Source of the DNA: Reticulitermes lucifugus
Taxonomy: Eukaryota; Arthropoda; Insecta; Blattodea; Rhinotermitidae
Direction of reading: 5' to 3'
DNA: 22,990 bases
Assembly: GCA_026260175.1 (NCBI GenBank)
Contig: JAKCWW010009711.1
Coordinates: forward strand, 1-22,990
This document shows, piece by piece, positions 9,241 through 18,219 of the stretch (its first letter is position 1; every line of letters begins with the position of its first letter). Position numbers and translations under genes: made by a program. The notes beneath the pieces were generated by a model, which saw nothing but the letters and a program-made list of their open reading frames with translations, was not told the DNA's origin and did no database searches.

Positions 9241-10365
9241 TCACTGAAAGGTCTCCAACCCCTCCAGCACCATCATGGACTGTGAATCGATGCTGAGCAC
9301 AAGGCAGACACCACTGCATTCCTCCTTGCGCTCATACACTCTCCATTGACTGGTGTCCAGTCCCTGGTTCAGTCTACGAAGCCGCTGGAACAAGCACTCC
9401 GTTTCTTCCGCGGGGCCTGGAAACCAAGCCACCACTCTGTTGTAAGTAGGGAGAGCCTGTAGGCCCACCATCTTGAGCCTTAAGCCTCATGCATTCATCT
9501 TGGTTACCTTGCTACCCAGCCAGTCTCTGGTCTCTTCATCTTGGCATACCACAATGGCAGCCCCTTTTGCCCAGTAGGTATCAGTGAGCGTGGGGGTGAA
9601 CCCCTCTTCAGGGAGCCAATCCACAAGCCCGCCGATAGCCCGCTGGATGTTGACAAAATTTTCTTTTGAGACCTGTACTTTTGGGTAGCCATCACAAATT
9701 ATAGCCATCCGCAGGCCCTCCTGAGCAGCCCTGGCATAGCTCAGCTGCCCAGTCCTCCTGGGCCGCTTCGCATGCCCGCTCTCAGGTGTGCTGCCAGAGA
9801 ATCTGTGGCGCTTACCAGGACCCTGCACAGGCTGACTACCTTCCCGAGGGCTGGGCCCAGATGTGACAGGTCCCTGCCTCAGTGATTTCCCACTCCCTTT
9901 ACCTTGGAGCCGAATCGTACTGGGCCCCTGTGGAGTCTGTATCTGTCTGCCTTGAGGTGGGGGCTGGCCGCCGGTAGAGTCCCCGGTAGGAGCCTCCGCC
10001 AGCCGAGCCCTCCTAGCCCACTTCTTGGCGGCACCACTACGATTCTTTTTCTGACCCTGGAGATCCAGGGTGCCAACCTTCTCTGTCAGCACCTCAAGCT
10101 TCCCAGGGTGGTCCATACCCGAGAGCAGGCGTTCCTCCCGACTAGCGGGAGTCTCACCTGTCCCAGGCGAATGTGGATTCTGCTCGGTTGCCCCTTGCGG
10201 AGCCTCCGGGCACAGAGGGTCCCCATAACTGGAGCCCCCACTAGAATCCTTGTCGGAGTCCCCAGTCAAGGAGCGCTCCTCGAGTTCTGGATCAATCTTT
10301 AACTTATCAATCTTCTTCCCACGAGTATGGGGGGGAAAATTTGGTCCACCAAGCAGAGCCCCCAT
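9241..10365 (-). pseudogene. Non-LTR ORF1 (Gag-like) with DUF4780 domain, one premature TGA
   Basis: The frame starts at ATG 10365 (MGALLGGPNFPPHTRGKKID) and runs 292 codons to a TGA at 9487-9489. It then continues in the same frame to a TGA at 9241-9243, about 375 codons in all. The N-terminal 210 residues are low complexity, rich in Gly, Pro, Ser and basic clusters (KKNRSGAAKKWARRARL, GKRHRFSGSTPESGHAKRPR), as expected for RNA binding. From YARAAQEGLRMAIICDGYPK onward it matches DUF4780: FTPTLTDTYWAKGAAIVVCQ, EETRDWLGSKV, YNRVVAWFPGP, LNQGLDTSQWRVYERKEE and CLVLSIDSQS. The TGA falls where relatives usually have Trp, so it is probably a single TGG to TGA change. No CCHC knuckle is seen in ORF1. 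Confidence 0.85.
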
Positions 10366-10784
10366 GCCTAGTAAGGCTCTGTTACAACTGGGAGGTCGCC
10401 TGGTATCCCAGAGGGCGCCGTTTGCGACAGACTAACCCACTGTCATTCATCCCATAGGCACGGCGCTAACACCGTAGGATTGGGGATTGTTTTTCAAGGT
10501 TTACTCCTTTAGATCCGCTGTGTTCTGCACAAACACGGTCACCTCCTGTAGGTTATGGCTCTTCACCACTCACAGATGCTCTTGGGTGAGGAGAGGCTAT
10601 ATAACGCATCCATCACCCCGGAGTAGACATGACAGCATCCGGAACCGGGCTGGAGCCATCACCCCTCGGCGATGATCCTGACCAAGCCCGGAACCACCCT
10701 AAGCCCGGCTCGGGCCGATCCATCCCCGCACGGCGATGACCCGACCGGGGCACGAACCCAGCATAATCAATCCCCTTGACCCCC
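10366..10784 (-). promoter_or_regulatory. 5' UTR / internal promoter region of the non-LTR element
   Basis: This GC-rich leader lies between the right target duplication and ORF1. Two imperfect blocks of about 64 bp containing CGGCGATGA (starting near 10657 and 10721) and a weaker third (near 10611) look like degenerate 5' monomers. An internal promoter is expected from the biology of such elements, but no specific element can be assigned. Confidence 0.5.
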
Positions 10785-10796
10785 TTGCATGGTGTA
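10785..10796 (+). repeat. Right target site duplication of the non-LTR element
   Basis: This is an exact copy of 5420-5431. The adjacent PLE codons resume at 10797. Confidence 0.88.
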
Positions 10797-11130
10797 CCAA
10801 CGTTGACAAAATGGCCCTTATTTGTGCTGAGTGGTGTTCGGATTCAGCATGTAGGTATAGGTCTGTGTGTGTAGGCTTTCTATACACCAAATGACCCCGT
10901 GAGCCATCAGACTTCTTTACTAGGACATCCAGGAACAGTAATTTTTTGTCCTTTTCTAGCTCCATCATAAACTTGATGCTGGGATGCAAGCTGTTCAGAT
11001 GTTGTAGAAAAATCTGTAGCTCATTATCTCCATGGGACCATACCACGAACATGTCATCCACATATCTGTGCCAATGCATAGGTTTCTTTGGTGCTTTATT
11101 TATAGCCTGTTGTTCAAATGATTCCAGCAC
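10797..11130 (-). pseudogene. PLE reverse transcriptase fragment (catalytic YVDD block onward)
   Basis: On the - strand this gives LESFEQQAINKAPKKPMHWH, then RYVDDMFVVW (the catalytic Tyr-x-Asp-Asp of Penelope RTs). It continues with LNSLHPSIKFMMELEKDKKL, FLDVLVKKSDG, VYRKPTHTDLYLH, SEHHSAQIRAILSTLVHHA and then the insertion point. The order and wording are characteristic of Penelope RT palm and thumb. Motifs upstream of YVDD (fingers, motif A) are absent because the terminal repeat begins at once, so this is a 5'-truncated copy. The continuation after the inner element is at 5419-4758, in the same frame. Confidence 0.87.
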
Positions 11131-11355
11131 AGCAATCTGCAGACCCTACCCACTAACTGCCATTGGCTTGCCTCCAACTACGAACTAAACCACGGTGTGG
11201 GTATATAAGCAGGAGAAGTTGAGTACAGAGCTAGATCACATTACCCTGATGATGGAGATGGAGTTGGTCTCGGAAATGGAGTTTATTAATCATTTCACAT
11301 GGCTGTCTGCCTGAGAACACTTTATCGAGTTCTGTCACCATGAAAGCCTCAAGAC
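11131..11355 (+). repeat. PLE pseudo-LTR (5' end of element) with extra 28-bp tail
   Basis: This is the inverted partner of 4591-4783. It extends 28 bp further (11328-11355) than the other arm. One-sided extension is a known feature of PLE termini. Confidence 0.82.
11241..11290 (+). ncRNA. Hammerhead-like motif 3, in PLE pseudo-LTR
   Basis: This is the inverted counterpart of motif 2: CTGATGA at 11246-11252, GAGA/TCTC as a possible stem II (11255-11258 with 11268-11271), GAAA at 11273-11276. It faces outward from the PLE. As with motif 2, stem I and the cleavage triplet are not convincing. Confidence 0.4.
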
Positions 11356-11369
11356 GTATACCATTTTTC
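11356..11369 (+). repeat. Right target site duplication of the PLE
   Basis: This is an exact copy of 4577-4590. AATAAA follows at 11376-11381. Confidence 0.85.
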
Positions 11370-13560
11370 CTCCGGAATAAATGTAATGAAAGTTATGTAT
11401 GATAAGATGCTTATGATTTGAAGTTCACTTTTAACACGTTGGTGCCTATTAGCTGTTAGCTTTATGATTGTGATGCTCAATGCACCAAAGATGGTGTGTG
11501 AGCGCCTGCCAATTATGGCCATTCTTGTACCACGTAATTTAAATTCAAGTCTCTTGCAGATCCCTCTGGGCATTTAATTCAGGCATCAGAGGGTTAATAT
11601 AGCAAATATAGCATAGAGCAAAATGCCATGTCTTTGCTTTGTAATAAAATAATGAACTACATGAACTTCATGATGTTTAATACATATTTCCTTGCTTGTA
11701 AGAAGTACTGTAATTTTTTGGGAAAGGAATGCTTTAACAATTCTGTAACACTTGCCCCAGTGATTTTACATAAATGATGTTGACAGTATGGCAATAATGG
11801 AGATACAAGAAATAGGAATGGCAGAGATGAGAAAAGTAAAAAATACATATCAGATGGGGCAGCTTTGTTTGGTGCAGTTGTCACAAAAGTGCAAGTTCTG
11901 TGACAGCTGAAGACATGAAGGATCTGTGATTACAAAATGTTTGCAGACTTGGAAAGAGACATACAGAATGATTTCATTCTGGTGGGGCTAACAAAGAATA
12001 GACCGTGACCACACTCAGAAAATATGAGGCGCAGAAGCAAGTAAGTGGGATAGAAGGCTGGACCATGCCTGCTATTGTACCATAAAATCAGGGAGTGGTC
12101 ATTGTATACATCTTATGGATGGTTTGATTTTTGTTATATTAATTTATTTTTTAATCATCCATACATATGTTATAAATTTGGTCACTACTCAGACCTGATT
12201 TTTTATTATATATAGTACGTACTATGTTGTGTTAAACACCATGTGTTCATAAAGTCATGGTTTGGTCACAGTCGACTATTACAGCAACCACACAATGCAG
12301 AAATATGAAACAAGTGACAGTGGAAAGAGGAACTCTCATAGTTTTACTTCTGTGCTCAATGAATTTAAGTATATATTCCCCTGTGTACTCAGCAGACATC
12401 TTGTCAGTTCTCCAGTTCCAGCCACACATGACAGGATATCTGGAGTGACCCATGATCCAATGCTGGATATGACACAGTGTTGATTGGTATCCACATTTTT
12501 AGGAGCTTGCTACCTGCATCTTCAGGGTCTATGCAATCCATCAAGAAATTCTACATAACACTGAAAGAAATGAAGGCCAGATGCTTGGTTATTGTTATTC
12601 CATTTGCCTACATGGAAAATGTGTACCTACCCAAAACTCCACCTCAAGAGCTATTCTAGCTCTACCAGTTGACATCTACTGCTTTCAATGTAAACTCATG
12701 GGGTTCAAACACTGCACAATTTGACATTTTGTGAGGGTCAGGAAAGAAAATTGTCAAATTAAATGGCATTTTTTAATATTGATTTCATTAAAAACAAAAT
12801 ATTTAACACTGTAAAACATCTTTATGTTTTCTCTAATGTTTGTACTAATAGAACCATTATCCTACTGTCATAAGATTCTTTTGACACTGGTAAGCACAGG
12901 CAGGTATTAGACAGTGAACAATTTTTTTTCACTAAGACAGAGCATTTGTACTTACATAATGACAGGTATTTTGCTGGGGTCAAAAGAAACCTGACTAGGT
13001 ACCACATCCATTTACCAAAGAATACACAGAAGTGATGATCAGTTCCAATTGAGCAAGAAAATTCACTGTAGAAATGGTGGTATCTTCAGATATTGTTTAT
13101 TTCAAGACCTTGTGATCTGTATTTTTCAGGAGAACCTGTATGTTAGTTGAATTATGTAGCCAGTATGCCACAAAACCAAAAACAGGCTTTTCAGATCTCA
13201 TTTTGCCACTTTTCAATATGTAAAAACACCAAACACAGTTCCAGCTCAACACTTCATAGATGGCTATGTGGTCCATCTACCTTGGAAAAAAAAACATGTA
13301 AGTGATGTATTCTGTTATTAGAAATTGCATATTCTGAAGGAAGGGTGGCCATGGATCATAAAAGTTTCACAATATTTAACAAACTATAGATTAAATTGCC
13401 AAACAGCATCAGTGCTTTTATGAAACATAACTGACCAGTTACATAAGATTATTTTAAGTGTTATTTAATGGTGCTGTCAACTGTAAAGATTACATAAGTG
13501 CATGAAGCATTGGTGGAATGATGCTGACAGAATAAAACCTGTCCTAGTGCCATTTTGTCC
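11370..13560. other. Intergenic AT-rich DNA, no gene recognised
   Basis: Only short open frames without recognisable content occur here. At about 12243 the sequence GTGTTCATAAAGTCATGG resembles the ends of some mariner-like elements, and a - strand frame follows (12247-12453). No transposase motif or matching inverted end was found. The base composition looks like old, decayed repeats. Confidence 0.5.
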
Positions 13561-13569
13561 ACCCCAAGC

Positions 13570-13650
13570 TCCACATGGACTGTCCTGGGATTGAGCCCAG
13601 CCCTTCATGGTGAGAGACTGATGACTAATACCCTGAGCCATGGCAGAGCC
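13570..13650 (-). repeat. tRNA-derived SINE-like fragment (A and B box)
   Basis: On the - strand, ATGGCTCAGGG (13641-13631) fits a pol III A box and GGCTCAATCCC (13597-13587) a B box. The spacing of about 33 bases is right for a tRNA-like promoter. No cloverleaf or anticodon can be trusted and no tail or target duplication was found. It could be a SINE head or a decayed tRNA-like repeat. Confidence 0.4.
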
Positions 13651-13809
13651 TACAAGACATGATGCAGATGACTCAGAATGTCTACAGGAAGATCTTGTAC
13701 CAGATTTAACTGACGCTTACATGTATCATAAAACACAAAGATAATTTTGTATCATTTTATATCTCTGTGTTGCTTAGTGAAATTTGAGAGTGGTAGTTTC
13801 TCTTTGAGT

Positions 13810-13822
13810 CAACCTGTGCATT
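13810..13822 (+). repeat. Left target site duplication of the non-autonomous retroelement
   Basis: The 13-mer CAACCTGTGCATT is repeated exactly at 15535-15547. Confidence 0.78.
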
Positions 13823-13837
13823 TAGAATTAGAATACC

Positions 13838-13905
13838 CAACGGGTTCGAGCCTTTAGAGGCCTGATGCACATAGGCCTTTTTAACAGGCCCTTTGTGCCC
13901 CCCCA
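13838..13905 (-). other. 3' block shared with the autonomous non-LTR element
   Basis: Shared + strand words in the same order as at 5451-5510 are ATGCAC-TAGGCCTTT and CCCTTTGTGCCCC, with matching spacing. Outside this block the two elements have nothing obvious in common. Confidence 0.65.
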
Positions 13906-14039
13906 AAATGAAGATGCTCTCTTAGAGTGTTGTGGCCCAGCGTAAGTCCACGAACCCTCTAAGTTGTACATAGCAGAAAAATATATCAAGTACAGGTTCT
14001 GGCCCAATAAACATATTGGCCGAGCCCTCCTTTGCTATA

Positions 14040-15165
14040 TACCTTTCAGTTCCCTTTATGGAGCCCCTGTAAAAAGAAATGCTCCTTTTCCAGAGCTTTC
14101 AATTACATGTCTCTTGGAGTCCTTGGTATTGGAGCCCTCCCTGCAGGTTTTCCTCATGGAGCCTCTGTAAAGATAGATGCTCCCCTTCCAAAGCCTTCCC
14201 TGGGATGTCTCTCAGAGTCCCCAGTAAAGATACCTCCCCTCCAGGTTCCCCTTACAAAGCCCCTACATGGAGAAAGATGTTCCATTTCCAGAGCCTTCTT
14301 TTGCATATCTTTATAAGTCCCCAGCAAAGAAGCCCCCCTTCCAGGTTTCCCTCGCAGAGCTCCCACAGAGACGCTCCGTCTCCAGAGCCTTCTTTTACCT
14401 GTCTCTCAAAGTCCCCAGTGAAGAAGTTCCCCCAACGGGGCCCCCATGGAGAGAGATGTCCGCCATCAGAGCCTTCTTTTACATATCTTTCAATGTCCCC
14501 AGTAAAGGAGCCCCCCCTCCACGTTCCCTTCTCAGAGCCCCATGCAGAAAGACGCTCCATTTCCAGAGCCTTCTTTTACCTGTCTCTCAAAGTCCCCGGA
14601 GAAGAAGTCCCCCCTCTAAGTTCCCCCAACGGGGCCCCCATGGAGAGAGAGGCCCGTCACCAGAGCCTTCTTTTACATATCCTTCCAAGTTCCCAGTAAA
14701 GGAGCCCGCCTCCAGGTCCCCTTCTCAGAGCCCCGATAGAGAGAGACGCTCCCCCTCCTGAGTCTTCTTTTACCTGTCTCTCGAAGTCCCTCCTCCAAGT
14801 TCTCTCAGCGGGGCCCCTATGGAGAGAGACAACCGTCACAGAGCCTTCTTTTACATGTCTCTCAGAGCCCTAATGAAAAAGGTCTCCTAATAAAATAGAA
14901 ACTCACCTTTCTAAGTCCCCGGTAAAGGAGCCTCCATGTTCCCCGACGGGGCCTCTATGGAGAGAGATGCCCCTTTCCAGAGCCTTCTTTTACATAGCTC
15001 TTCACCCGAAGAGTCTCAGTCCCCCATTGTCCCAGAGCTGTCTGCAAGCCAGGCAAGACCTTGGACATCCGTAGGAGCCTTTGGGCAGCTCCTATAAAAG
15101 GCAATGCTCCGTTTTCAGAGCCATTGATTAATTCATTCATATCTCTCGGAGTCCCCACTTAAAGA
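14040..15165. repeat. Degenerate minisatellite, ~97-bp unit, about 11 copies
   Basis: The anchor CCAGAGCCTTCTTTTAC or a variant recurs at about 14090, 14188, 14288, 14382, 14466, 14563, 14660, 14757, 14838, 14977 and 15115. Most spacings are 94-100 bp, with two short units (81-84) and two long ones (about 138). Each unit also has a CTCAAAGTCCCCAGTAAA-like block and a GGGGCCCCCATGGAGAGAGA-like block. ACCTGTCTCTC and ACATATCTTTC subtypes alternate in the middle, so the array may have grown as a dimer of about 195 bp. Confidence 0.85.
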
Positions 15166-15396
15166 GCTCTCCCACAACAAACGGGGAAAACAATACAGTC
15201 TCCGTCCACAGAGCCCCATGCGGACGGAAGGCCTACATACAATGGGGTGCGGCCTGGTTCCTCAAGGGGATCGTTCACGACCCTGCTATTGACTACCCCA
15301 GTGCGATGCAGCCTTCGGCACGATACCTTCCACCTTGGCTTGGGTAGACCAGAGCCCCATTAGCCAACGTGTGTTGTAGTAACCCTCTACAGGTAT

Positions 15397-15534
15397 CCCC
15401 TCCACACCTGTTACCACCTCCCACGTGACCCAGGGGTACAGATTGCCAGTATGTGTCAGAGTAGCCCCCCTCCACACCTGTTACCATTCCACATAACCCT
15501 GAGGTGCGGACGAGGGGTTGGATTTATGGGAGGC
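15397..15534 (-). repeat. 5' monomers of the non-autonomous element
   Basis: Two direct copies, about 70 bp apart, begin CCCTCCACACCTGTTACCA and continue with an 'AACCC-GAGGTGCGG / GACCCAGGGGTAC' variant. By position they are the 5' leader of the element and may carry its promoter. Confidence 0.5.
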
Positions 15535-15547
15535 CAACCTGTGCATT

Positions 15548-16319
15548 ACGATGAGTTGTGTCTGAAGTTTGGCAACAATATTTTTCCAGGCCAATTACGT
15601 ATTATGAGCAGTTGTATTTCAAACATGGGCGTATTCTTTCCTGCTGATTTAACTTGTGCATGTTAATAATTAACAGGTGAATTATGAACTTCTTTGTGAA
15701 AACATGTCTGCAGCATGTCAACTGTGGTTCAGTGAAAGAGCAGTGGAAGCGAATGATTCTGAACAGAACACTTTTACACTACTATTTTTGAAGTGATCGA
15801 TGCATTTTGCAGCTTTCTCTGTGAATCAGCAGATCAAAGTTTCACTTTAATTTTCTCAAAAATTGGGTTATTTTGCATGTGTTATTTAAAACATGATTCA
15901 GTTATACACCAGTAAAATTGTTTCAATGAGCTGGACCTTCTGGATACCGGTCTACTAGCATCTTATGGTATGTAAACTGATAAATAGTTGACGTTTCAGA
16001 GTGTAATGCACCCTTAACGTCAATAATCATATACCAGTAAACAGTGTATCCTCTTAGAAGACTTGAATCATAGATAAGAATCTTTGCTTTCAAGTGAACT
16101 AGCAAGTTATTTCATAATTTTCCAGTTACAATTATAATACAAGATACAAAAGACTTCAAGCCTGCGTTGAAACAGTATCTCCTATCTTAATGCATCTAAT
16201 GTGTTGATGAATTTACCTCAATCGAAAAATCTGAAGCTATCCAAGGGCACACGTATAATATCCTTGGACTAGCACATACATTACAGAATTGATAGGACAA
16301 GAAAAGTAAGTCAAGGATG
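15548..16319. other. AT-rich intergenic DNA, nothing recognised
   Basis: No open frame, RNA or repeat structure could be supported here beyond the right target duplication at 15535-15547. Confidence 0.5.
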
Positions 16320-16455
16320 TAATAATAATCCCCGGGGAATTAGACTAAGAGGACGACCAAAAAACAGATGGTGAAATTCTGTACAAACAGACATTAATAG
16401 ATGCAAAATTAAAAACTGGACAGAGAAGTTAAAAAATATAGGTGACCGGGACACG
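16320..16455 (+). pseudogene. LINE reverse-transcriptase C-terminal relic
   Basis: The + strand frame reads RLRGRPKNRW, a stop, then NSVQTDINRCKIKNWTEKL. The pattern 'RGRPxxRW..V..D......WxE' is the familiar C-terminal end of many animal non-LTR RT proteins. Only this tail is left and it has an in-frame TGA. The assignment is from motif memory. Confidence 0.4.
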
Positions 16456-16920
16456 TCCTTTAATCTGGCGACGGTCCGCTTTCTACTGTGGTGCCATCTA
16501 AGAGCAAGGACATTGCCTAACACAATACTATAAACCTATTCTTAGTGGTGATTGTAATTTTTGCAGTTACGCACATCTAAGCATTTTGCACACAGGTAGG
16601 ATATTTTGTATATTGCATAACTTGTATAGTTGCATTTGTCACGGTATACACAGAGAAGTATTTGAATTAAATCACAGACTCCAACAGCGCCAATAAAAAT
16701 TTCCACGGTAACTAATGTGGTACGTATTTTCTACTCTTGTACCATCTCTCGCCCTTCTCAACCATTACGTCTAGTACCATTTATACTACCACTACTACTA
16801 TTATCCCGAATTTAATCCGTGATCTGCAAAGCCCTGTCAGGTTTCCTTAAATAGCGGTTAATTTCTGGTAGTAACTCCCGAATTATTAAGTACTCTTATG
16901 CGTGATTTCAGGCTTACACC

Positions 16921-17135
16921 GCGATGTTGCTGGGATCAGTGTTCTTTTGGGATATTAGGCAGCGTAGAGTGGTAATTCTGTTCCGACGCTTCGGGAAACC
17001 TATCGGTCCCATGATCACGGTTCAAGAAGTACAAGAAGGCTACTTGACCCTTGAAGATGGGAGCGATATGTTGTCCCGAAAAGTCGGTACAGAATTACAA
17101 CTCAACGCTACGTAATATCCCAGAAGAGCGTATAC
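16921..17135 (+). repeat. Repeat-derived 63-codon ORF (FWDIRQRRVV...LEDGSDMLSR)
   Basis: An open frame at 16924-17115 reads MLLGSVFFWDIRQRRVVILF, RRFGKPIGPM and LTLEDGSDMLSRKVGTELQ. Translated phrases of this pattern (FWD...RR, RRFG, EDG...LSRNVG, followed by 'YPRRA') recur in dispersed repeats of many animal genomes. The bases after the stop (ATATCCCAGAAGAGCG) fit too. I therefore treat it as part of a dispersed repeat rather than a gene. It could still be transcribed because it lies about 0.9 kb upstream of PABPN1. Confidence 0.45.
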
Positions 17136-17796
17136 TTCAAGTACTCTTTCGTACCGAGTTAGTCTTCGCTTCAGTATGAAATTGTCCGGCTTGCAATGCA
17201 CTGCTTGTTATGAAACTTCCTTGAAATAAATTACCTCAGGGATATTTATTAATAGAAAAGGAGAAACCTCTACTGTATGAATTGGTGGCACTGACTGTAG
17301 GGGGAGGGGGAAAAAATGAGAGTGAGGGTGCGTTACGTTACCGGTGTTATTGAGTTGTGAGCGTTTTGTGTTCTAGTAATCGGTCATCATCAGCGTTTAG
17401 GTGATGAAGTTTGAAATTATTTCCTTTCTGTGAAGAAATTGATTTTTTATCCTATCAGATATGTTATTAAATACTTGAAGTAATAAGCGTATGGTTATAA
17501 GCTCTTGTCTATGAGTAAGGCGTTTGTAGTTTTGACTTTTGTGTGTAGTATTTAAGTATTGCTAATTTGGTGAAGTCAAATATTTGTTGTAGTTTGATAT
17601 CGTGGGTGAACTTTTGGTATTAGAGGCTACGTATTTAAGGTTACAGCGAGAATACATGAAGTCCGTTAGACCGTCGTACTGCGGGTGTCGGCGTATAGCT
17701 TCACGTCCCTGAATATTGTGTAGAAATACACGACTGCCTTGAGGCACATGGTCATACCTCCAGTAAAACGAGGGTCTATAATATTTGGTAATTGCA
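17136..17796 (+). promoter_or_regulatory. Upstream region / 5' UTR intron of PABPN1
   Basis: A splice-acceptor-like ATATTTGGTAATTGCAG ends at 17796, only 7 bases before the PABPN1 ATG. The 5' UTR is therefore probably split and its first exon and promoter lie somewhere upstream. CpG-containing sequence at 17330-17400 is a candidate, but no TATA box, initiator or donor can be fixed. A partial hammerhead-like word (CTGATGATGACC on the - strand near 17390) lacks its GAAA partner. Confidence 0.35.
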
Positions 17797-17947
17797 GGAA
17801 AAAATGGCCGAAACCGAAGAGTTGGGTCTTACTACAGAAGATCAGCTAGAAGCTTTAGATGCACTGGAAAACGGTCAGGAAGTTGATGCTGCAGAGGGAG
17901 GAGGAGGAGATGTGTCTGTTGTTGGGTCAAATGCAGTGGATGATCCA
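17797..17947 (+). CDS. PABPN1: PABPN1 (Pabp2) first coding exon, acidic N-terminus
   Basis: Nuclear poly(A)-binding protein 1 binds growing poly(A) tails in the nucleus, stimulates poly(A) polymerase and sets tail length. Coding starts at ATG 17804 in a good context (AAAAATGGCC) and gives 48 codons in phase 0 to a GTAAGT donor at 17948. The product begins MAETEELGLTTEDQLEALDA and continues acidic and Gly-rich (EVDAAEGGGGDVSVV, NAVDDP), as in insect Pabp2. It lacks the long polyalanine run of the mammalian protein. Identification rests mainly on the next exon, which splices to it in frame. Confidence 0.85.
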
Positions 17948-18004
17948 GTAAGTTTCATGTGAAGCTTCTGGCAATTTTACTAGAAGAATCCATTTTAACT
18001 TGAA

Positions 18005-18018
18005 TTATATTGTGATAT
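18005..18018 (+). repeat. Left target site duplication of the small PLE
   Basis: The 14-mer TTATATTGTGATAT is repeated exactly at 18687-18700. Confidence 0.85.
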
Positions 18019-18050
18019 TTTATGTTATGTTCACCGTGCATCTTAGCTAT

Positions 18051-18217
18051 AAGCTTCAATTCTTTAACCAACGAATTCACCTTTTATTTTATCACTTCTG
18101 TCTACCCTACATATGTTTCGACCTATTTTGGTCATCATCAGGGGTATACCAATATAGTCACTTTACTGTTCACTCATTCATTAGGTATTAACGTAGAACA
18201 TTATGCTGTTTACAATA
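18051..18217 (-). repeat. Left inverted arm (pseudo-LTR) of the small PLE
   Basis: It is the reverse complement of 18521-18688. Shared words include AAGCTTCAATTCTTTAACCA and ATTATGCTGTTTACAATA. Confidence 0.85.
18104..18147 (-). ncRNA. Hammerhead ribozyme motif 4 (best preserved)
   Basis: On the - strand: UACCC, then CTGATGA (18141-18135), one extra U, stem II GACC/GGTC with an AAAATA loop (18133-18130 pairing with 18123-18120). Then GAAAC (18119-18115), stem III ACAT/ATGT, cleavage triplet GTA, and GGGTA pairing perfectly with the starting UACCC as a 5-bp stem I. All invariant core bases are present. The four-pair stem III predicts weak activity as a monomer and better activity as a dimer, as reported for PLE hammerheads. 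Cleavage would fall just after the - strand GTA near 18109. Confidence 0.7.
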
Positions 18218-18219
18218 AA

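Larger units (their letters stand above)
5432..10784 (-). mobile_element. Near-full-length non-LTR retrotransposon (DUF4780 ORF1; EEP-RT-RNase H ORF2), inactive
   Basis: This 5353-bp element lies between 12-bp target duplications inside the PLE. From its 5' end (10784) it has a GC-rich 5' UTR with imperfect tandem blocks, ORF1 (10365-9241), ORF2 (9168-5524), a short 3' UTR and a simple-sequence tail (CATACGCATACTCATACTCA) instead of poly(A). Such tails and a C-terminal RNase H are seen in the R1/I/Jockey group. The exact clade needs a tree. At least two 1-bp frameshift zones in the endonuclease, two slips at C homopolymers, and several in-frame stops show that the copy is dead but fairly young. 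It must post-date the PLE because it interrupts it. Confidence 0.9.
4591..11355 (-). mobile_element. Penelope-like element, 5'-truncated, split by a non-LTR retrotransposon
   Basis: The element is bounded by a perfect 14-bp target duplication (4577-4590 and 11356-11369). It reads on the - strand: inverted terminal repeat (11131-11355), RT fragment with RYVDDMFVVW (11130-10797), GIY-YIG endonuclease region (5419-4758), inverted terminal repeat (4783-4591). Removing the inner insertion (5432-10784 plus one 12-bp duplication) leaves a PLE of about 1.4 kb whose reading frame continues across the junction. The RT lacks everything upstream of the catalytic YVDD block because it abuts the terminal repeat directly. 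Inverted pseudo-LTRs, a 28-bp extra tail at one end and a 14-bp duplication all fit known PLE behaviour. Confidence 0.85.
13823..15534 (-). mobile_element. Non-autonomous LINE-dependent retroelement with internal minisatellite
   Basis: This 1712-bp unit has a perfect 13-bp target duplication and no coding capacity that makes sense. Its 3' end (left, - strand) closes with a short simple tail (TATTCTAATTCTA). Just inside is a block of about 65 bp (13838-13905) resembling the 3' UTR of the autonomous non-LTR element at 5451-5510. The 5' end (right) has two copies of a block starting CCCTCCACACCTGTTACCA. The body is an 11-copy degenerate repeat. The simplest reading is a parasite of the non-LTR machinery that is recognised through the shared 3' end, as in SINE/LINE pairs. 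Confidence 0.7.

Noticed and set aside
12247..12660. Frames after GTGTTCATAAAGTCATGG as a mariner-like element
   Set aside because: Only the first bases look like a terminus. No transposase motif, opposite end or target duplication was found.
13570..13650. Functional tRNA gene
   Set aside because: A- and B-box-like words are present, but no acceptor stem or anticodon arm can be drawn.
14079..14699. 206-codon + strand open frame and shorter frames on both strands in 14032-14761
   Set aside because: They lie wholly in the ~97-bp minisatellite. Open frames on both strands and in several phases follow from the GC-rich repeat, not from coding.
17380..17410. Seventh hammerhead-like word (CTGATGATGACC, - strand)
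   Set aside because: There is no matching stem II partner or GAAA at the right distance. At most it is a remnant.
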